Source: Saprospiraceae bacterium (GTDB lineage: Bacteria; Bacteroidota; Bacteroidia; Chitinophagales; Saprospiraceae). Taken from it: 42,734 nucleotides of DNA. The stretch is taken from contig BQJU01000064.1 in assembly GCA_021604865.1 (NCBI GenBank), positions 1 to 42,734 on the forward strand, in the 5' to 3' direction. Position 1 is the first letter of the stretch. Each line of letters starts with the position of its first letter. Position numbers and translations under genes: made by a program. A model generated the notes under the pieces. The model was not told where the DNA came from. It did no database searches and worked only from the letters and a program-made list of their open reading frames with translations. Below are positions 18,301-25,728 of this stretch, one piece after another.

Positions 18301-18786
18301 TTATTTAAAGTCAAAAGCATAGCCTAAGACTAATGAAATAAAAAAACCAAATACTGCCCCATTAAATAAAAGCGCAATCTCCACAATGGCAAATTTATAA
18401 ATGGAGTTTACTGGTGGGAAAATGTCAGCGATAATCAACTGATAATTTATTAATCCAAGCGGAATATTGAGTAGGATCTCCCCTATTGCCATTATTACAG
18501 CAATCAAGATGCCAAATCCAATGCCATAACCCAATCGGTTTTTTGAGGGAAGACTTTTTTTATAGGTGTAAAAAGCATAACCTATTGTTCCTGCCAAAAT
18601 GAGGTACCTCAATAAATAGATTCCTTCTCTCATGTGATTGCCAGTCACATTGATAAGTACGGTCACCAACGACATGATCAATGCTGCTACCATGCCTACC
18701 TTAACAGCAGTCCAGATAGGAATTGGAATCGGTGCAGGGTTTTTCTGGCCATAAAAATATTCGTCATTAGATTCTTGATTTTTCAT
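18301..18786 (-). CDS. Four-helix membrane protein, unknown (DUF4199-like look)
   Basis: 161 aa with a Pro-rich N-terminus (NPAPIPIPIWTAVKVG) and four hydrophobic segments, about residues 28-48, 57-75, 86-107 and 130-156. The spacing and the LRYLILAGTIGYAFYTYKK stretch remind me of DUF4199 proteins of Bacteroidota, but the match is weak. No catalytic motif. Its upstream region holds TGTCAG/CTGACA repeats (18851-18885) that may be regulatory. Probably co-transcribed with the small acidic membrane protein gene downstream. Confidence 0.7.
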   Translation of the reverse strand: MKNQESNDEYFYGQKNPAPIPIPIWTAVKVGMVAALIMSLVTVLINVTGNHMREGIYLLRYLILAGTIGYAFYTYKKSLPSKNRLGYGIGFGILIAVIMAIGEILLNIPLGLINYQLIIADIFPPVNSIYKFAIVEIALLFNGAVFGFFISLVLGYAFDFK

Positions 18787-18850
18787 TGCCTATAAGTTTT
18801 ATTATAAGACAATTTGGGTTGGAAAAGTCACTTTTTAAAAGATCGTTTTA

Positions 18851-18885
18851 CTGTCAGAACGTGCCAGTTTTGCTGACACTGTCAG
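18851..18885. promoter_or_regulatory. CTGTCAG direct and inverted repeat cluster
   Basis: CTGTCAG occurs at 18851-18857 and again at 18879-18885 (28-bp period). CTGACA at 18873-18878 is the inverted copy of TGTCAG. The cluster lies about 65 bp upstream of the start of the minus-strand gene at 18301-18786, where an operator could sit. No regulator can be assigned. Confidence 0.35.
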
Positions 18886-18893
18886 ACTACTTC

Positions 18894-19796
18894 TTAGATT
18901 CCCAGAGAATGACAATTGGGGGAATATGCATTGGCCATTTGGTACCCTTCTTCCCACCAGGCGGCCATTTGCTCCGGGTCAAAAATGAAGGAATTATCGG
19001 TCAAAGGCCGCGGAGTGAAGTAGGTGAATATTTTTACATGATGAATCCTTTGTGCTAAATTGCCGATCACAATATCATCTTGGGCAATTTGATTCATCAT
19101 AAAATCAAGGGTTTTCAACAATACATTAAAGGCATTACGGGAGGGTGGTGTTTGGATTTCTTTTTGTTTGGGTCTGAGTATGATAACGTCTATCACTTTT
19201 GCACCCATGTCAATAGCTTGTTGGATGGGGATTAAATCTCCAAAACCCCCATCGCCATATTCGCATCCTTCCTTTTCCAACAGGCTCATAAAAGGAACCA
19301 GGTTGCCAGACGCCCACATCCAATCACAAAAGTCTTCGTAGCTATAGTCATTTGCCAATTTGTACTCTATTATATTCCTGGTGAAATTAGAAACGGTTAC
19401 AGCCACCTGTTTACCTGAATCTTTTAACCTCAAATGATCCTCCTTGCGGTAATTCCTTTTAATCAATTCCTTTAGACTCAAACTTTCGCCGAATGTCTTT
19501 TTACCCCGCAGAAACATTTTTACGATATTCAAATGGTTGATTTGCGTCCGGTATTTGCCCTCTTCTTTGTGGATGATAAAGGGATTAACATTAAAAACAT
19601 CAGATTGCTTAGCCGTGGTGTATGCCTTTTTCAACCGGTCAATTTCTCCTAAAGCCAATAGTGGAGCCAATAAACTTCCCGTTGAAGTCCCGACAAAAAT
19701 TTGATAATCGTGGTTACAATTCCGGATCAGATACTCGGCAATACCGCCGGCGAAGGCTCCCTTACTGCCACCGCCTGAAATAACAAGGGCTCTCAT
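18894..19796 (-). CDS. Patatin-like phospholipase
   Basis: 300 aa, the size of a minimal patatin/RssA-type enzyme. The glycine-rich oxyanion loop is GGGSKGAF (8-15), the nucleophile is Ser39 in GTSTG, and the dyad Asp is Asp182 in DGG (EYGDGGFGD). All three elements are present, so lipid acyl hydrolase activity is likely. There is no signal peptide or membrane helix, so it should act in the cytoplasm or at the inner leaflet. It sits 128 bp downstream of the hybrid kinase gene on the same strand. No cyclase or other CBASS partner lies nearby, so an anti-phage effector role is not supported. Confidence 0.88.
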   Translation of the reverse strand: MRALVISGGGSKGAFAGGIAEYLIRNCNHDYQIFVGTSTGSLLAPLLALGEIDRLKKAYTTAKQSDVFNVNPFIIHKEEGKYRTQINHLNIVKMFLRGKKTFGESLSLKELIKRNYRKEDHLRLKDSGKQVAVTVSNFTRNIIEYKLANDYSYEDFCDWMWASGNLVPFMSLLEKEGCEYGDGGFGDLIPIQQAIDMGAKVIDVIILRPKQKEIQTPPSRNAFNVLLKTLDFMMNQIAQDDIVIGNLAQRIHHVKIFTYFTPRPLTDNSFIFDPEQMAAWWEEGYQMANAYSPNCHSLGI

Positions 19797-19924
19797 AATT
19801 TATTGTTTTGTATTTGAACATTTTTGCAGCCCGAAGGTTGGCCTCCAAACAAGAGCTAAGCCATTTTAAATATTCGATTTTTAGGGTTGAACTACTTTTT
19901 TAAAAGCCCTTGTGAAAATGCCAA

Positions 19925-22174
19925 TTATAGTTTTTTTTTGGCAAATTGGATTACAGCCAACAGTGCATTTTCGGAGAGTTGAGTGATGCGTTGGTGAAGC
20001 ATTTCTATTTGTTCAACTTCTGCATTTTCTGCATTTGCTAATCCCTCCATAGTCTGAAGATGATTAAGTATACCGTTGCTAAAACCCATATAACCCAGTG
20101 TAGTCCGCATGGTGTGGGCCAACCGACCAATTTCTTTAAACTGCTTTTCTTGGACAGCTAAATTGAGTTGCGCCAATTCTTCTGGAAATTGGCGGAGAAA
20201 AAGCGCTAACATTTTATCTATGTTTTCAGGTTTTCCTCTTGAAATCTCTTGCAAGTAGGACTCGTTAATTAGCGAGTCATTTTGTTTTCTTTCAGGAGGG
20301 TCGACAGGTTCCTCTAATGAATTTCCCGGATTTTTATTCCAGGTAAAACGTCGAAGGATATTCAGGAAAGCACTTTCTCGTATAGGCTTGGACAAGTAGT
20401 CATTCATGCCATACCCCAGGCACTTTTCCCGTTCACCGGCGAAAGCGTGGGCTGTCATAGCAATGATGGGTATATCCAATTTTAGGTCGTTACGGATCGC
20501 TTTAGAGGTCTGATACCCATCCAATACGGGCATTTGAATATCCATTAATATGAGGTCATAATGCATTCCTGCTTGTAAGTTTTTCAGAGCAACCTTGCCG
20601 TTTTGCGCATGGTCAAAGTCCATGCCCCAGCTTTCAAGCATCATGCCTGCCACCTCAGTATTCATGGGGTTGTCTTCTACCAGGAGTACCCGCCATCCGG
20701 AGAAAAGCGATTTGCTATCAGCCATTGTTTTTTGTGCCGGTTTTTTGAGGTGTTCCTGAGTGGTATCAACCCCATAAGATAAAACAAAACGGAAAGTACT
20801 GCCTTTGTTTTGCTCACTGACTGCTTCAATAGTGCCATGTTGCAATTCCACCAACTGTTTTACAATACTCAATCCAAGTCCAGAGCCTCCGTGACGCCGG
20901 GTGGTATCTTCACCAGCTTGAGTAAACCGATCAAATATATAGGGAAGTCGATCTGCTGGAATGCCCTCGCCAGTATCAGAAATAATAAATTCTAATTCGA
21001 CCTGATTGTGGGCCTCAGAAAGTGCAATAATCTGTAGATGTACCGCTCCTTTTTCTGTAAATTTCACGGCATTATTGAGCAGGTTTATCAAAATCTGCGT
21101 TAAACGAATAGGATCGCCAATCAATAAATCGGGCATTGGTTGTTCTAAAATAATTTGCAGGTCAAGCCCTTTTTCATCTGTGCGATAACGAAACATTTGT
21201 TCCACAGAATGCACCAGACCACTTATGCTAAATGGAATTTTTTCCAAGCGCAACATGCCCGCTTCTATTCTGCTGAAGTCGAGAATGTCATTGACGATAC
21301 CCAATAATTTTTCTCCGCCGTTTTCGATACCATCCACCAGGGATTTTCCCTTTTTCGAAAGGCTTTCCTTTTTCAGAAAATGGGTAAACCCAATAATGGC
21401 ATTAAGTGGCGTTCGAATTTCATGACTCATATTGGCCATAAAATTTTCTTTAACCGTAGAAGCCCTTTCCGCAATGTCTTTAGCCGTTTTGAGTTTAGAC
21501 TCCAGATTTCGGTGTTGCCGAACGGCATAGATATTAACGAAAATAATGAGCAATAACACCAAATAGTTTAAAATGGAAGCATACCGGCTATTTTGCCGGA
21601 TACCTGCATTTTTAATTTGATTTTCTTTGAGTTTTTGAGTGTTATAATGGCTAATCTTAATTTTAAGATCCTCCGTTATTTTCAAAATTTTATTCCTAAT
21701 TGTAGCACCTTCAAGATCGAGTATACTCAAAGCTATTAAGTTGTCTTTCTGCTCCTTCTTCGGTAAGATTTTTTGAATAAGTTGCAGTTTTTCTTCAAGT
21801 AATTGATTGAGCTGGGTCAGTTGACCTTTTACATCGTATGATTGTGCCAATTGGGAAAATTCAAGTACCATGCCCCGAATTTCGGCCATATTATCCCGAA
21901 GCATTGTATCTACAAGCCCGGAAGTGCCAAGCAAATAGGATCGGGTGTTGCTTTCTAAAAGGAAGATAGCATCATTGATCTCTCTGGTTTTGTTTGAAAG
22001 TAGATAGCTCCCATTTATGTCTTTTTCTAACTGGCCAATTTCATCTAATGTTTGCTCCATCTCCCAATGGAGATAGGTGGTCAAACAAATACCTATCATA
22101 ACCAGGACTACGATCAGGAACTCTACCCACCATTTTTTAAGACGGTTTAATATGTTATGCTTTTCATTTTTCAT
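19925..22174 (-). CDS. Hybrid sensor histidine kinase with receiver and Hpt domains
   Basis: 749 aa. Membrane helices at about 18-36 and 201-217 flank a helical periplasmic domain of about 160 residues (CHASE3/four-helix-bundle type). Next comes the HisKA domain with His251 in MSHEIRTPLNAI, then HATPase with N-box LLNNAVKF, DTGEG and GSGLGLSI. A receiver (495-600) has Asp545 in LMDIQMP and Lys597 in SKP, and a C-terminal Hpt has His687 in AHTMRTTLGYMG. This is a full phosphorelay chain, so the final phosphate acceptor should be a separate response regulator. The LytTR protein at 23065 is the nearest candidate. A terminator upstream (22249-22282) separates it from the ECF sigma gene. Confidence 0.93.
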   Translation of the reverse strand: MKNEKHNILNRLKKWWVEFLIVVLVMIGICLTTYLHWEMEQTLDEIGQLEKDINGSYLLSNKTREINDAIFLLESNTRSYLLGTSGLVDTMLRDNMAEIRGMVLEFSQLAQSYDVKGQLTQLNQLLEEKLQLIQKILPKKEQKDNLIALSILDLEGATIRNKILKITEDLKIKISHYNTQKLKENQIKNAGIRQNSRYASILNYLVLLLIIFVNIYAVRQHRNLESKLKTAKDIAERASTVKENFMANMSHEIRTPLNAIIGFTHFLKKESLSKKGKSLVDGIENGGEKLLGIVNDILDFSRIEAGMLRLEKIPFSISGLVHSVEQMFRYRTDEKGLDLQIILEQPMPDLLIGDPIRLTQILINLLNNAVKFTEKGAVHLQIIALSEAHNQVELEFIISDTGEGIPADRLPYIFDRFTQAGEDTTRRHGGSGLGLSIVKQLVELQHGTIEAVSEQNKGSTFRFVLSYGVDTTQEHLKKPAQKTMADSKSLFSGWRVLLVEDNPMNTEVAGMMLESWGMDFDHAQNGKVALKNLQAGMHYDLILMDIQMPVLDGYQTSKAIRNDLKLDIPIIAMTAHAFAGEREKCLGYGMNDYLSKPIRESAFLNILRRFTWNKNPGNSLEEPVDPPERKQNDSLINESYLQEISRGKPENIDKMLALFLRQFPEELAQLNLAVQEKQFKEIGRLAHTMRTTLGYMGFSNGILNHLQTMEGLANAENAEVEQIEMLHQRITQLSENALLAVIQFAKKKL

Positions 22175-22248
22175 CTTATAACTTCAAACAACTTCTAACA
22201 GATCAAATTCCCACTATAGGTTTATAATAAGGTAAGAAAAAAGAAAAA

Positions 22249-22282
22249 GGTCACCGAAAAATTAACATTTTTTTCGATGACC
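22249..22282 (-). terminator. Rho-independent terminator of the second ECF sigma gene
   Basis: Arms GGTCACCGAAAAA (22249-22261) and TTTTTTTCGATGACC (22268-22282) pair with one wobble. On the minus strand the stem is followed by a T-rich tract ending near 22238. It lies 39 bp past the sigma stop and upstream of the kinase gene. Confidence 0.75.
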
Positions 22283-22320
22283 AGATGAGAAAAACCTGAA
22301 TTCAACCTCGAATCATGTTT

Positions 22321-22929
22321 TCAGGCAATAGATTGAAATGAAGGCACCAAAATATGCTGTCGATCATCATATTTATTCCTTAGTCGCTTCCGTGCTCGCA
22401 AAAGCCGCATCTTCATGGCCGGCTCTGAAAGGTGATACCGTTCTTGTAGATCAACAATTTGTGCCTGTTTTATATATTTTGCCTCAAGTATTTCCCGGTC
22501 ATTGGAATCCATTGTTTCAAGTAACTGTTGTATGACGCATAGTTTTTCTTCTTTGATCCTGACTTCTTCCAGGTTTTCCTGGCCATTGTCAACTATGTCA
22601 AAACCAATATTCTCTCCAATTGCAAGGTGGCGATTGGTACCTGATTTATGCAATATGTTCAAACAATGATTTCGGGCAATTCTGAAAATCCATTTAGGGA
22701 AAGTAACAGGATGTTGCAATGAAGAAATGTTTTCAAGAACCTTAATGAAGACTTCCGAAGTAGCATCCTCTGCATTGTTTTTGTTATGAAGCAGGGAGTA
22801 ATTATAGGTTAGAATTTTTGGATAATAACGTTTGTACAATTCACTAAATACTTCAGGATAAGTATTTTTCTGGTAGGTTTCAATCAAATCGGTTGTTGAT
22901 AATTCACAAAAAGAATTGATGGTGTTCAT
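22321..22929 (-). CDS. ECF-type RNA polymerase sigma factor
   Basis: 202 aa from the ATG at 22929 (MNTINSFCELSTTDL). A GTG at 22956 is in frame but adds nine residues with no support. Region 2 spans about 20-90 (FSELYKRYYPKILTYNY, then AEDATSEVFIKVLENI and FPKWIFRIARNHCLNIL). Region 4 lies near 130-180 (DREILEAKYIKQAQIVDL, then an HTH with MRLLRARKRLRNKY). No anti-sigma gene adjoins it; the neighbours are a LytTR response regulator upstream and a hybrid kinase downstream. Two perfect direct repeats 67-95 bp before the ATG fit a LytTR operator. Its control may therefore be transcriptional, through the response regulator, rather than by an anti-sigma factor. Confidence 0.9.
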   Translation of the reverse strand: MNTINSFCELSTTDLIETYQKNTYPEVFSELYKRYYPKILTYNYSLLHNKNNAEDATSEVFIKVLENISSLQHPVTFPKWIFRIARNHCLNILHKSGTNRHLAIGENIGFDIVDNGQENLEEVRIKEEKLCVIQQLLETMDSNDREILEAKYIKQAQIVDLQERYHLSEPAMKMRLLRARKRLRNKYDDRQHILVPSFQSIA

Positions 22930-22995
22930 TTTTATTGAATTTAATTTAAATGACACCGTAAAAATAGGCTGTTGCTAAAATAAAGGCAGGAATAT

Positions 22996-23024
22996 TCGGT
23001 GAGTCGGGACATTTGATCGGTGAG
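22996..23024. promoter_or_regulatory. Direct repeats with 21-bp period, candidate LytTR-binding site
   Basis: TCGGTGAG occurs at 22996-23003 and 23017-23024, exactly 21 bp apart (two helical turns). On the minus strand the half-site reads CTCACCGA. LytTR-domain regulators bind two direct repeats spaced by about this distance. The pair lies between the LytTR gene and the ECF sigma gene, 67-95 bp before the sigma ATG. Confidence 0.5.
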
Positions 23025-23064
23025 CCCTATGAAATCTTCGGTCTCTAGTAAGACGCAAAAGGAA

Positions 23065-23763
23065 TCACGATTTATCCAGCAGATTCAATTTTTCAAACAA
23101 CCCGGCTTTAAAACCTTCACTAACTGGAATGACTTTTTCACCAATCACAATCATGTTGTCAGCAATGCTGTCAATCTTGTTCAAAGCAATTATATAAGAG
23201 CGATGGGTTCGATAAAACCGGTTGGAGGGTAAGCGTTCCAGGATGGCTTTCATCGTATAGTGAATGAGGTGCTTTTTTTGAGTCGTAACGATCTGAATGT
23301 AATCATTCATGGCTTCAATATAAAAGATATCTTCCAGATCCAATCGGGCCAATACACCATCTGATTTTATAAATAGGTTATTATCTTCAGATACCGGCAA
23401 TTGTTCTGCAAGGTTTTCCTGGGCGCGCTGCAGGGCTTTGATTAGCCGTGTGGGGTCTACTGGTTTAACCAGGTAGTCGGTCACTTCCAGGTCAAAAGCA
23501 GTGACTGCATAATCGGACTTGGAAGTAATGAGTATGACCTGAGGTCTGTGTGCTAAAGCTCTAAGCAAATCCAAACCGTCGATACCCGGCATTTCTACGT
23601 CGAGTAAAAGGATATCAACAGCCTGGGTTTGTAGAAAATTAAGCGCTTCCACACCACTTTTGCAAGCCCCAATTATTTTTATAAAATTAAGGTCTTCCAG
23701 TATGTTTTCCAATACAGCAAGTGCCATTGGATTGTCATCAACAATAAGACAAGAAGATACCAT
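23065..23763 (-). CDS. LytTR-family response regulator
   Basis: 232 aa. The receiver (1-120) has the acidic pair D9-D10, the phosphorylation site Asp55 in LLLDVEMPG, and Lys100 in DYLVKPVD. The LytTR DNA-binding domain (about 130-228) is typical: LEDIFYIEAMNDYIQIVT, then FYRTHRSYIIALNKI. Such regulators bind direct repeats upstream of their targets. No LytS-type histidine kinase is adjacent, so it may take phosphate from the Hpt of the hybrid kinase encoded two genes downstream. The start ATG at 23763 places LIVDD correctly. The downstream intergenic region carries the putative operator. Confidence 0.93.
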   Translation of the reverse strand: MVSSCLIVDDNPMALAVLENILEDLNFIKIIGACKSGVEALNFLQTQAVDILLLDVEMPGIDGLDLLRALAHRPQVILITSKSDYAVTAFDLEVTDYLVKPVDPTRLIKALQRAQENLAEQLPVSEDNNLFIKSDGVLARLDLEDIFYIEAMNDYIQIVTTQKKHLIHYTMKAILERLPSNRFYRTHRSYIIALNKIDSIADNMIVIGEKVIPVSEGFKAGLFEKLNLLDKS

Positions 23764-23930
23764 AGTAGAAATTTACTTCAAAAACCCCAAAATAATAAAT
23801 TAGGATAGCGAAAGAACCAATTTTTGGCTAAAAAAGAAGTGACTTAAACATCTTAGAGTGTCTTCTAGTCGATATACCCTACAAATTGAGGGTAAAATTT
23901 CATCAAACAAGCTTTCTTAATTTCTATACA

Positions 23931-24602
23931 ATGAAAAACCTATTGCTATTTGTATTTGCAACTTTTGTATTTACAGCCTGCAACAATGAAAAAAAGCCTG
24001 CAACTGAGACTGTTGAAGAACCGGAATTAATTGTAGAAGAAGTAGAAGAAATGCCCAATGAATCTGATTTGGATATCGATGAAGCACTTTCTACTTTTGA
24101 TGCAGGAAGCTATGGTGTTGCTTCCAATTATATAAAAAGGGCAATTGAAGATTTACAGGAAGAAAGCATTTATTTGCCCGTGGAAACAAAAGCCAATTTG
24201 GAGAAGTCGGTTAAAGACTTGCAAGCATTGGCAAATAAGGTAAAGGCTGGTGAAATTAAAGATAGAAAAACATTGGAAGATCATTTAGTACATGCAGAAA
24301 TGTTAGTTGCCAATAATTACCTTGTTTTCACTCAGGTCTACGGGGCGAAAGATCCAGCCAGAGCAGAAAGCTCATTACGTAAAGCAATTGATAAAATGGA
24401 AACGGCTGCTCAATGGCTAGAAGGTGCTTCTAAAAAAGAGGCAGAACAAATGATTGCTGAAAGTAAGACAGTGCTGGAAAAGTCGGATCGAAAAGCCAAT
24501 GAAATCGGTAATACTGCTGGCAAACAGGTGGAGAAAATAACAAAATGGTTGGAAAATAATGCTAAAAAAATCGGCTTAAAGGCACCAAAACGGGAGAAAT
24601 AA
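23931..24602 (+). CDS. Putative lipoprotein with helical domain
   Basis: 223 aa from the ATG at 23931; an upstream TTG would only add residues before a clear lipoprotein signal. The signal is MKNLLLFVFATFVFTAC, with the lipidated Cys at 17. A Glu-rich spacer follows (EEPELIVEEVEEMPNE), then a mostly helical domain with regular Ala/Lys/Glu spacing (ALSTFDAGSYGVASNYIKRA, VHAEMLVANNYLVFTQVY). It should sit in the envelope, but its partner is unknown. It is divergent from the LytTR gene and followed by a terminator-like hairpin. Confidence 0.78.
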   Translation: MKNLLLFVFATFVFTACNNEKKPATETVEEPELIVEEVEEMPNESDLDIDEALSTFDAGSYGVASNYIKRAIEDLQEESIYLPVETKANLEKSVKDLQALANKVKAGEIKDRKTLEDHLVHAEMLVANNYLVFTQVYGAKDPARAESSLRKAIDKMETAAQWLEGASKKEAEQMIAESKTVLEKSDRKANEIGNTAGKQVEKITKWLENNAKKIGLKAPKREK

Positions 24603-24613
24603 GGATTAGTCGA

Positions 24614-24655
24614 TGTGGGTAGGTTTGGGGCAATTTCGATGCAAATCTACCCACA
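24614..24655. terminator. Hairpin between the convergent lipoprotein and nusB genes
   Basis: Arms TGTGGGTAGGTTTG (24614-24627) and CAAATCTACCCACA (24642-24655) pair over 14 bp with one wobble. No strong T-run follows on either strand, so it may be a bidirectional transcription barrier rather than a textbook terminator. Confidence 0.6.
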
Positions 24656-24672
24656 ATATTGAAACAATTCTC

Positions 24673-25608
24673 TTACTCTACCAATCCCCTACCCTCCTTA
24701 TTTATTTTTCCATCCTTGTTGAGCTTCTTCATCAACCTATCCAGGATGCCATTGATAAAATCCTTGCTTTTTTCAGTGCTGTACATTTTGGAAATCTCAA
24801 CAAATTCGTTGAGGGTTACTTTGGTGGGAATGGTGGGGAAACTAAGCAACTCGCCTAAGGCCATTTTGATCAGTATCATATCAATTACGGCTACCCGGTC
24901 TGCGTCCCAGTTTTTTAGTGTAGGTTCGATCATTTCCAGCAGTTCGCCATCGGAATTGATCACTTTGAGCAGTAGTGTTTCCCCAAAATCTTTAATCGTA
25001 TCGTCAGAGGGTTCGTATTCTTTGTAAAAATCTTCTTCAGCAGGCAGGGCCTTAACGGTCTTTTTCATTGCGCCAACCACCAGTGATTTGTCGTCAAACC
25101 AAAGCGGATAGAAATCCTCCAGGTATTCATTAAAAGCCTCGTTTTGGATGCAATTTTTATACAAGTCGAGCAGCACTTTTTTATGATCCTGAATGGTGCT
25201 TTGTTCCTGAAGCATATAGGCCTTATACTCGTCTCCTTTGGCAAATTCTATATAGAACCGCCGAACAATATCCGGATCAATTTTGGATTCGAACTTGTAG
25301 GCACTAAAAAAGCGTTGCAATTCCGCATTTTTAGTGATAGAAATGAGCAAAGGGTTCTCACAAAGCTTTGGCGTAAAACGTTTGTCCTCTTCAGATGGCA
25401 ATAATTTGGCATGTTTTCTTTCTGCATCCTCATTAGCAAAACCAGCGACCGTGCTAAACATAAATAAGTTGAACATATACAATTCAAACGAGGTACGAAT
25501 GTTACCACGGTACATTTTCAAAACAGCCTCAGCGTCCATTGATTTATCCCTACTTTGGGAATAAAGCATCTGCATCACTTTAATGCGGACATTCCTTCTA
25601 CTTAACAT
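24673..25608 (-). CDS. nusB: Transcription antitermination factor NusB
   Basis: 311 aa, the long form found in Bacteroidota; most bacterial NusB proteins have about 140 residues. The N-terminus MLSRRNVRIKVMQMLYSQSR is the usual NusB opening with the basic RNA-binding patch. The C-terminal core (about 215-300) has WDADRVAVIDMILIKMAL and VTLNEFVEISKMYSTEKSKD, then FINGILDRL. The extra middle part is specific to this lineage. NusB with NusE (S10) binds boxA in rRNA leaders and prevents early termination. The gene stands between a hairpin at its 3' side and a strong terminator upstream, so it is probably its own transcript. Confidence 0.95.
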   Translation of the reverse strand: MLSRRNVRIKVMQMLYSQSRDKSMDAEAVLKMYRGNIRTSFELYMFNLFMFSTVAGFANEDAERKHAKLLPSEEDKRFTPKLCENPLLISITKNAELQRFFSAYKFESKIDPDIVRRFYIEFAKGDEYKAYMLQEQSTIQDHKKVLLDLYKNCIQNEAFNEYLEDFYPLWFDDKSLVVGAMKKTVKALPAEEDFYKEYEPSDDTIKDFGETLLLKVINSDGELLEMIEPTLKNWDADRVAVIDMILIKMALGELLSFPTIPTKVTLNEFVEISKMYSTEKSKDFINGILDRLMKKLNKDGKINKEGRGLVE

Positions 25609-25685
25609 TTAACTCCTTTTTACAAAAAACCATCTACTGCTGCAAATAAAGGGTAATTATTCCATAAAGGATGTATGATAAAGAA

Positions 25686-25721
25686 AAAAATGTACAAGTG
25701 TTTACTCGCTTGTACATTTTT
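25686..25721 (-). terminator. Strong rho-independent terminator after the DUF1599/BT_3928 operon
   Basis: Perfect 13-bp arms AAAAATGTACAAG (25686-25698) and CTTGTACATTTTT (25709-25721) with a 10-base loop, closing eight bases past the stop of the gene at 25729. The minus-strand T-run extends to about 25684. Confidence 0.9.
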
Positions 25722-25728
25722 AACTTGA

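Noticed and set aside
18894-19796. Patatin as an anti-phage (CBASS-type) effector
   Set aside because: No nucleotidyltransferase or accessory gene is nearby; neighbours are regulators and small membrane proteins.
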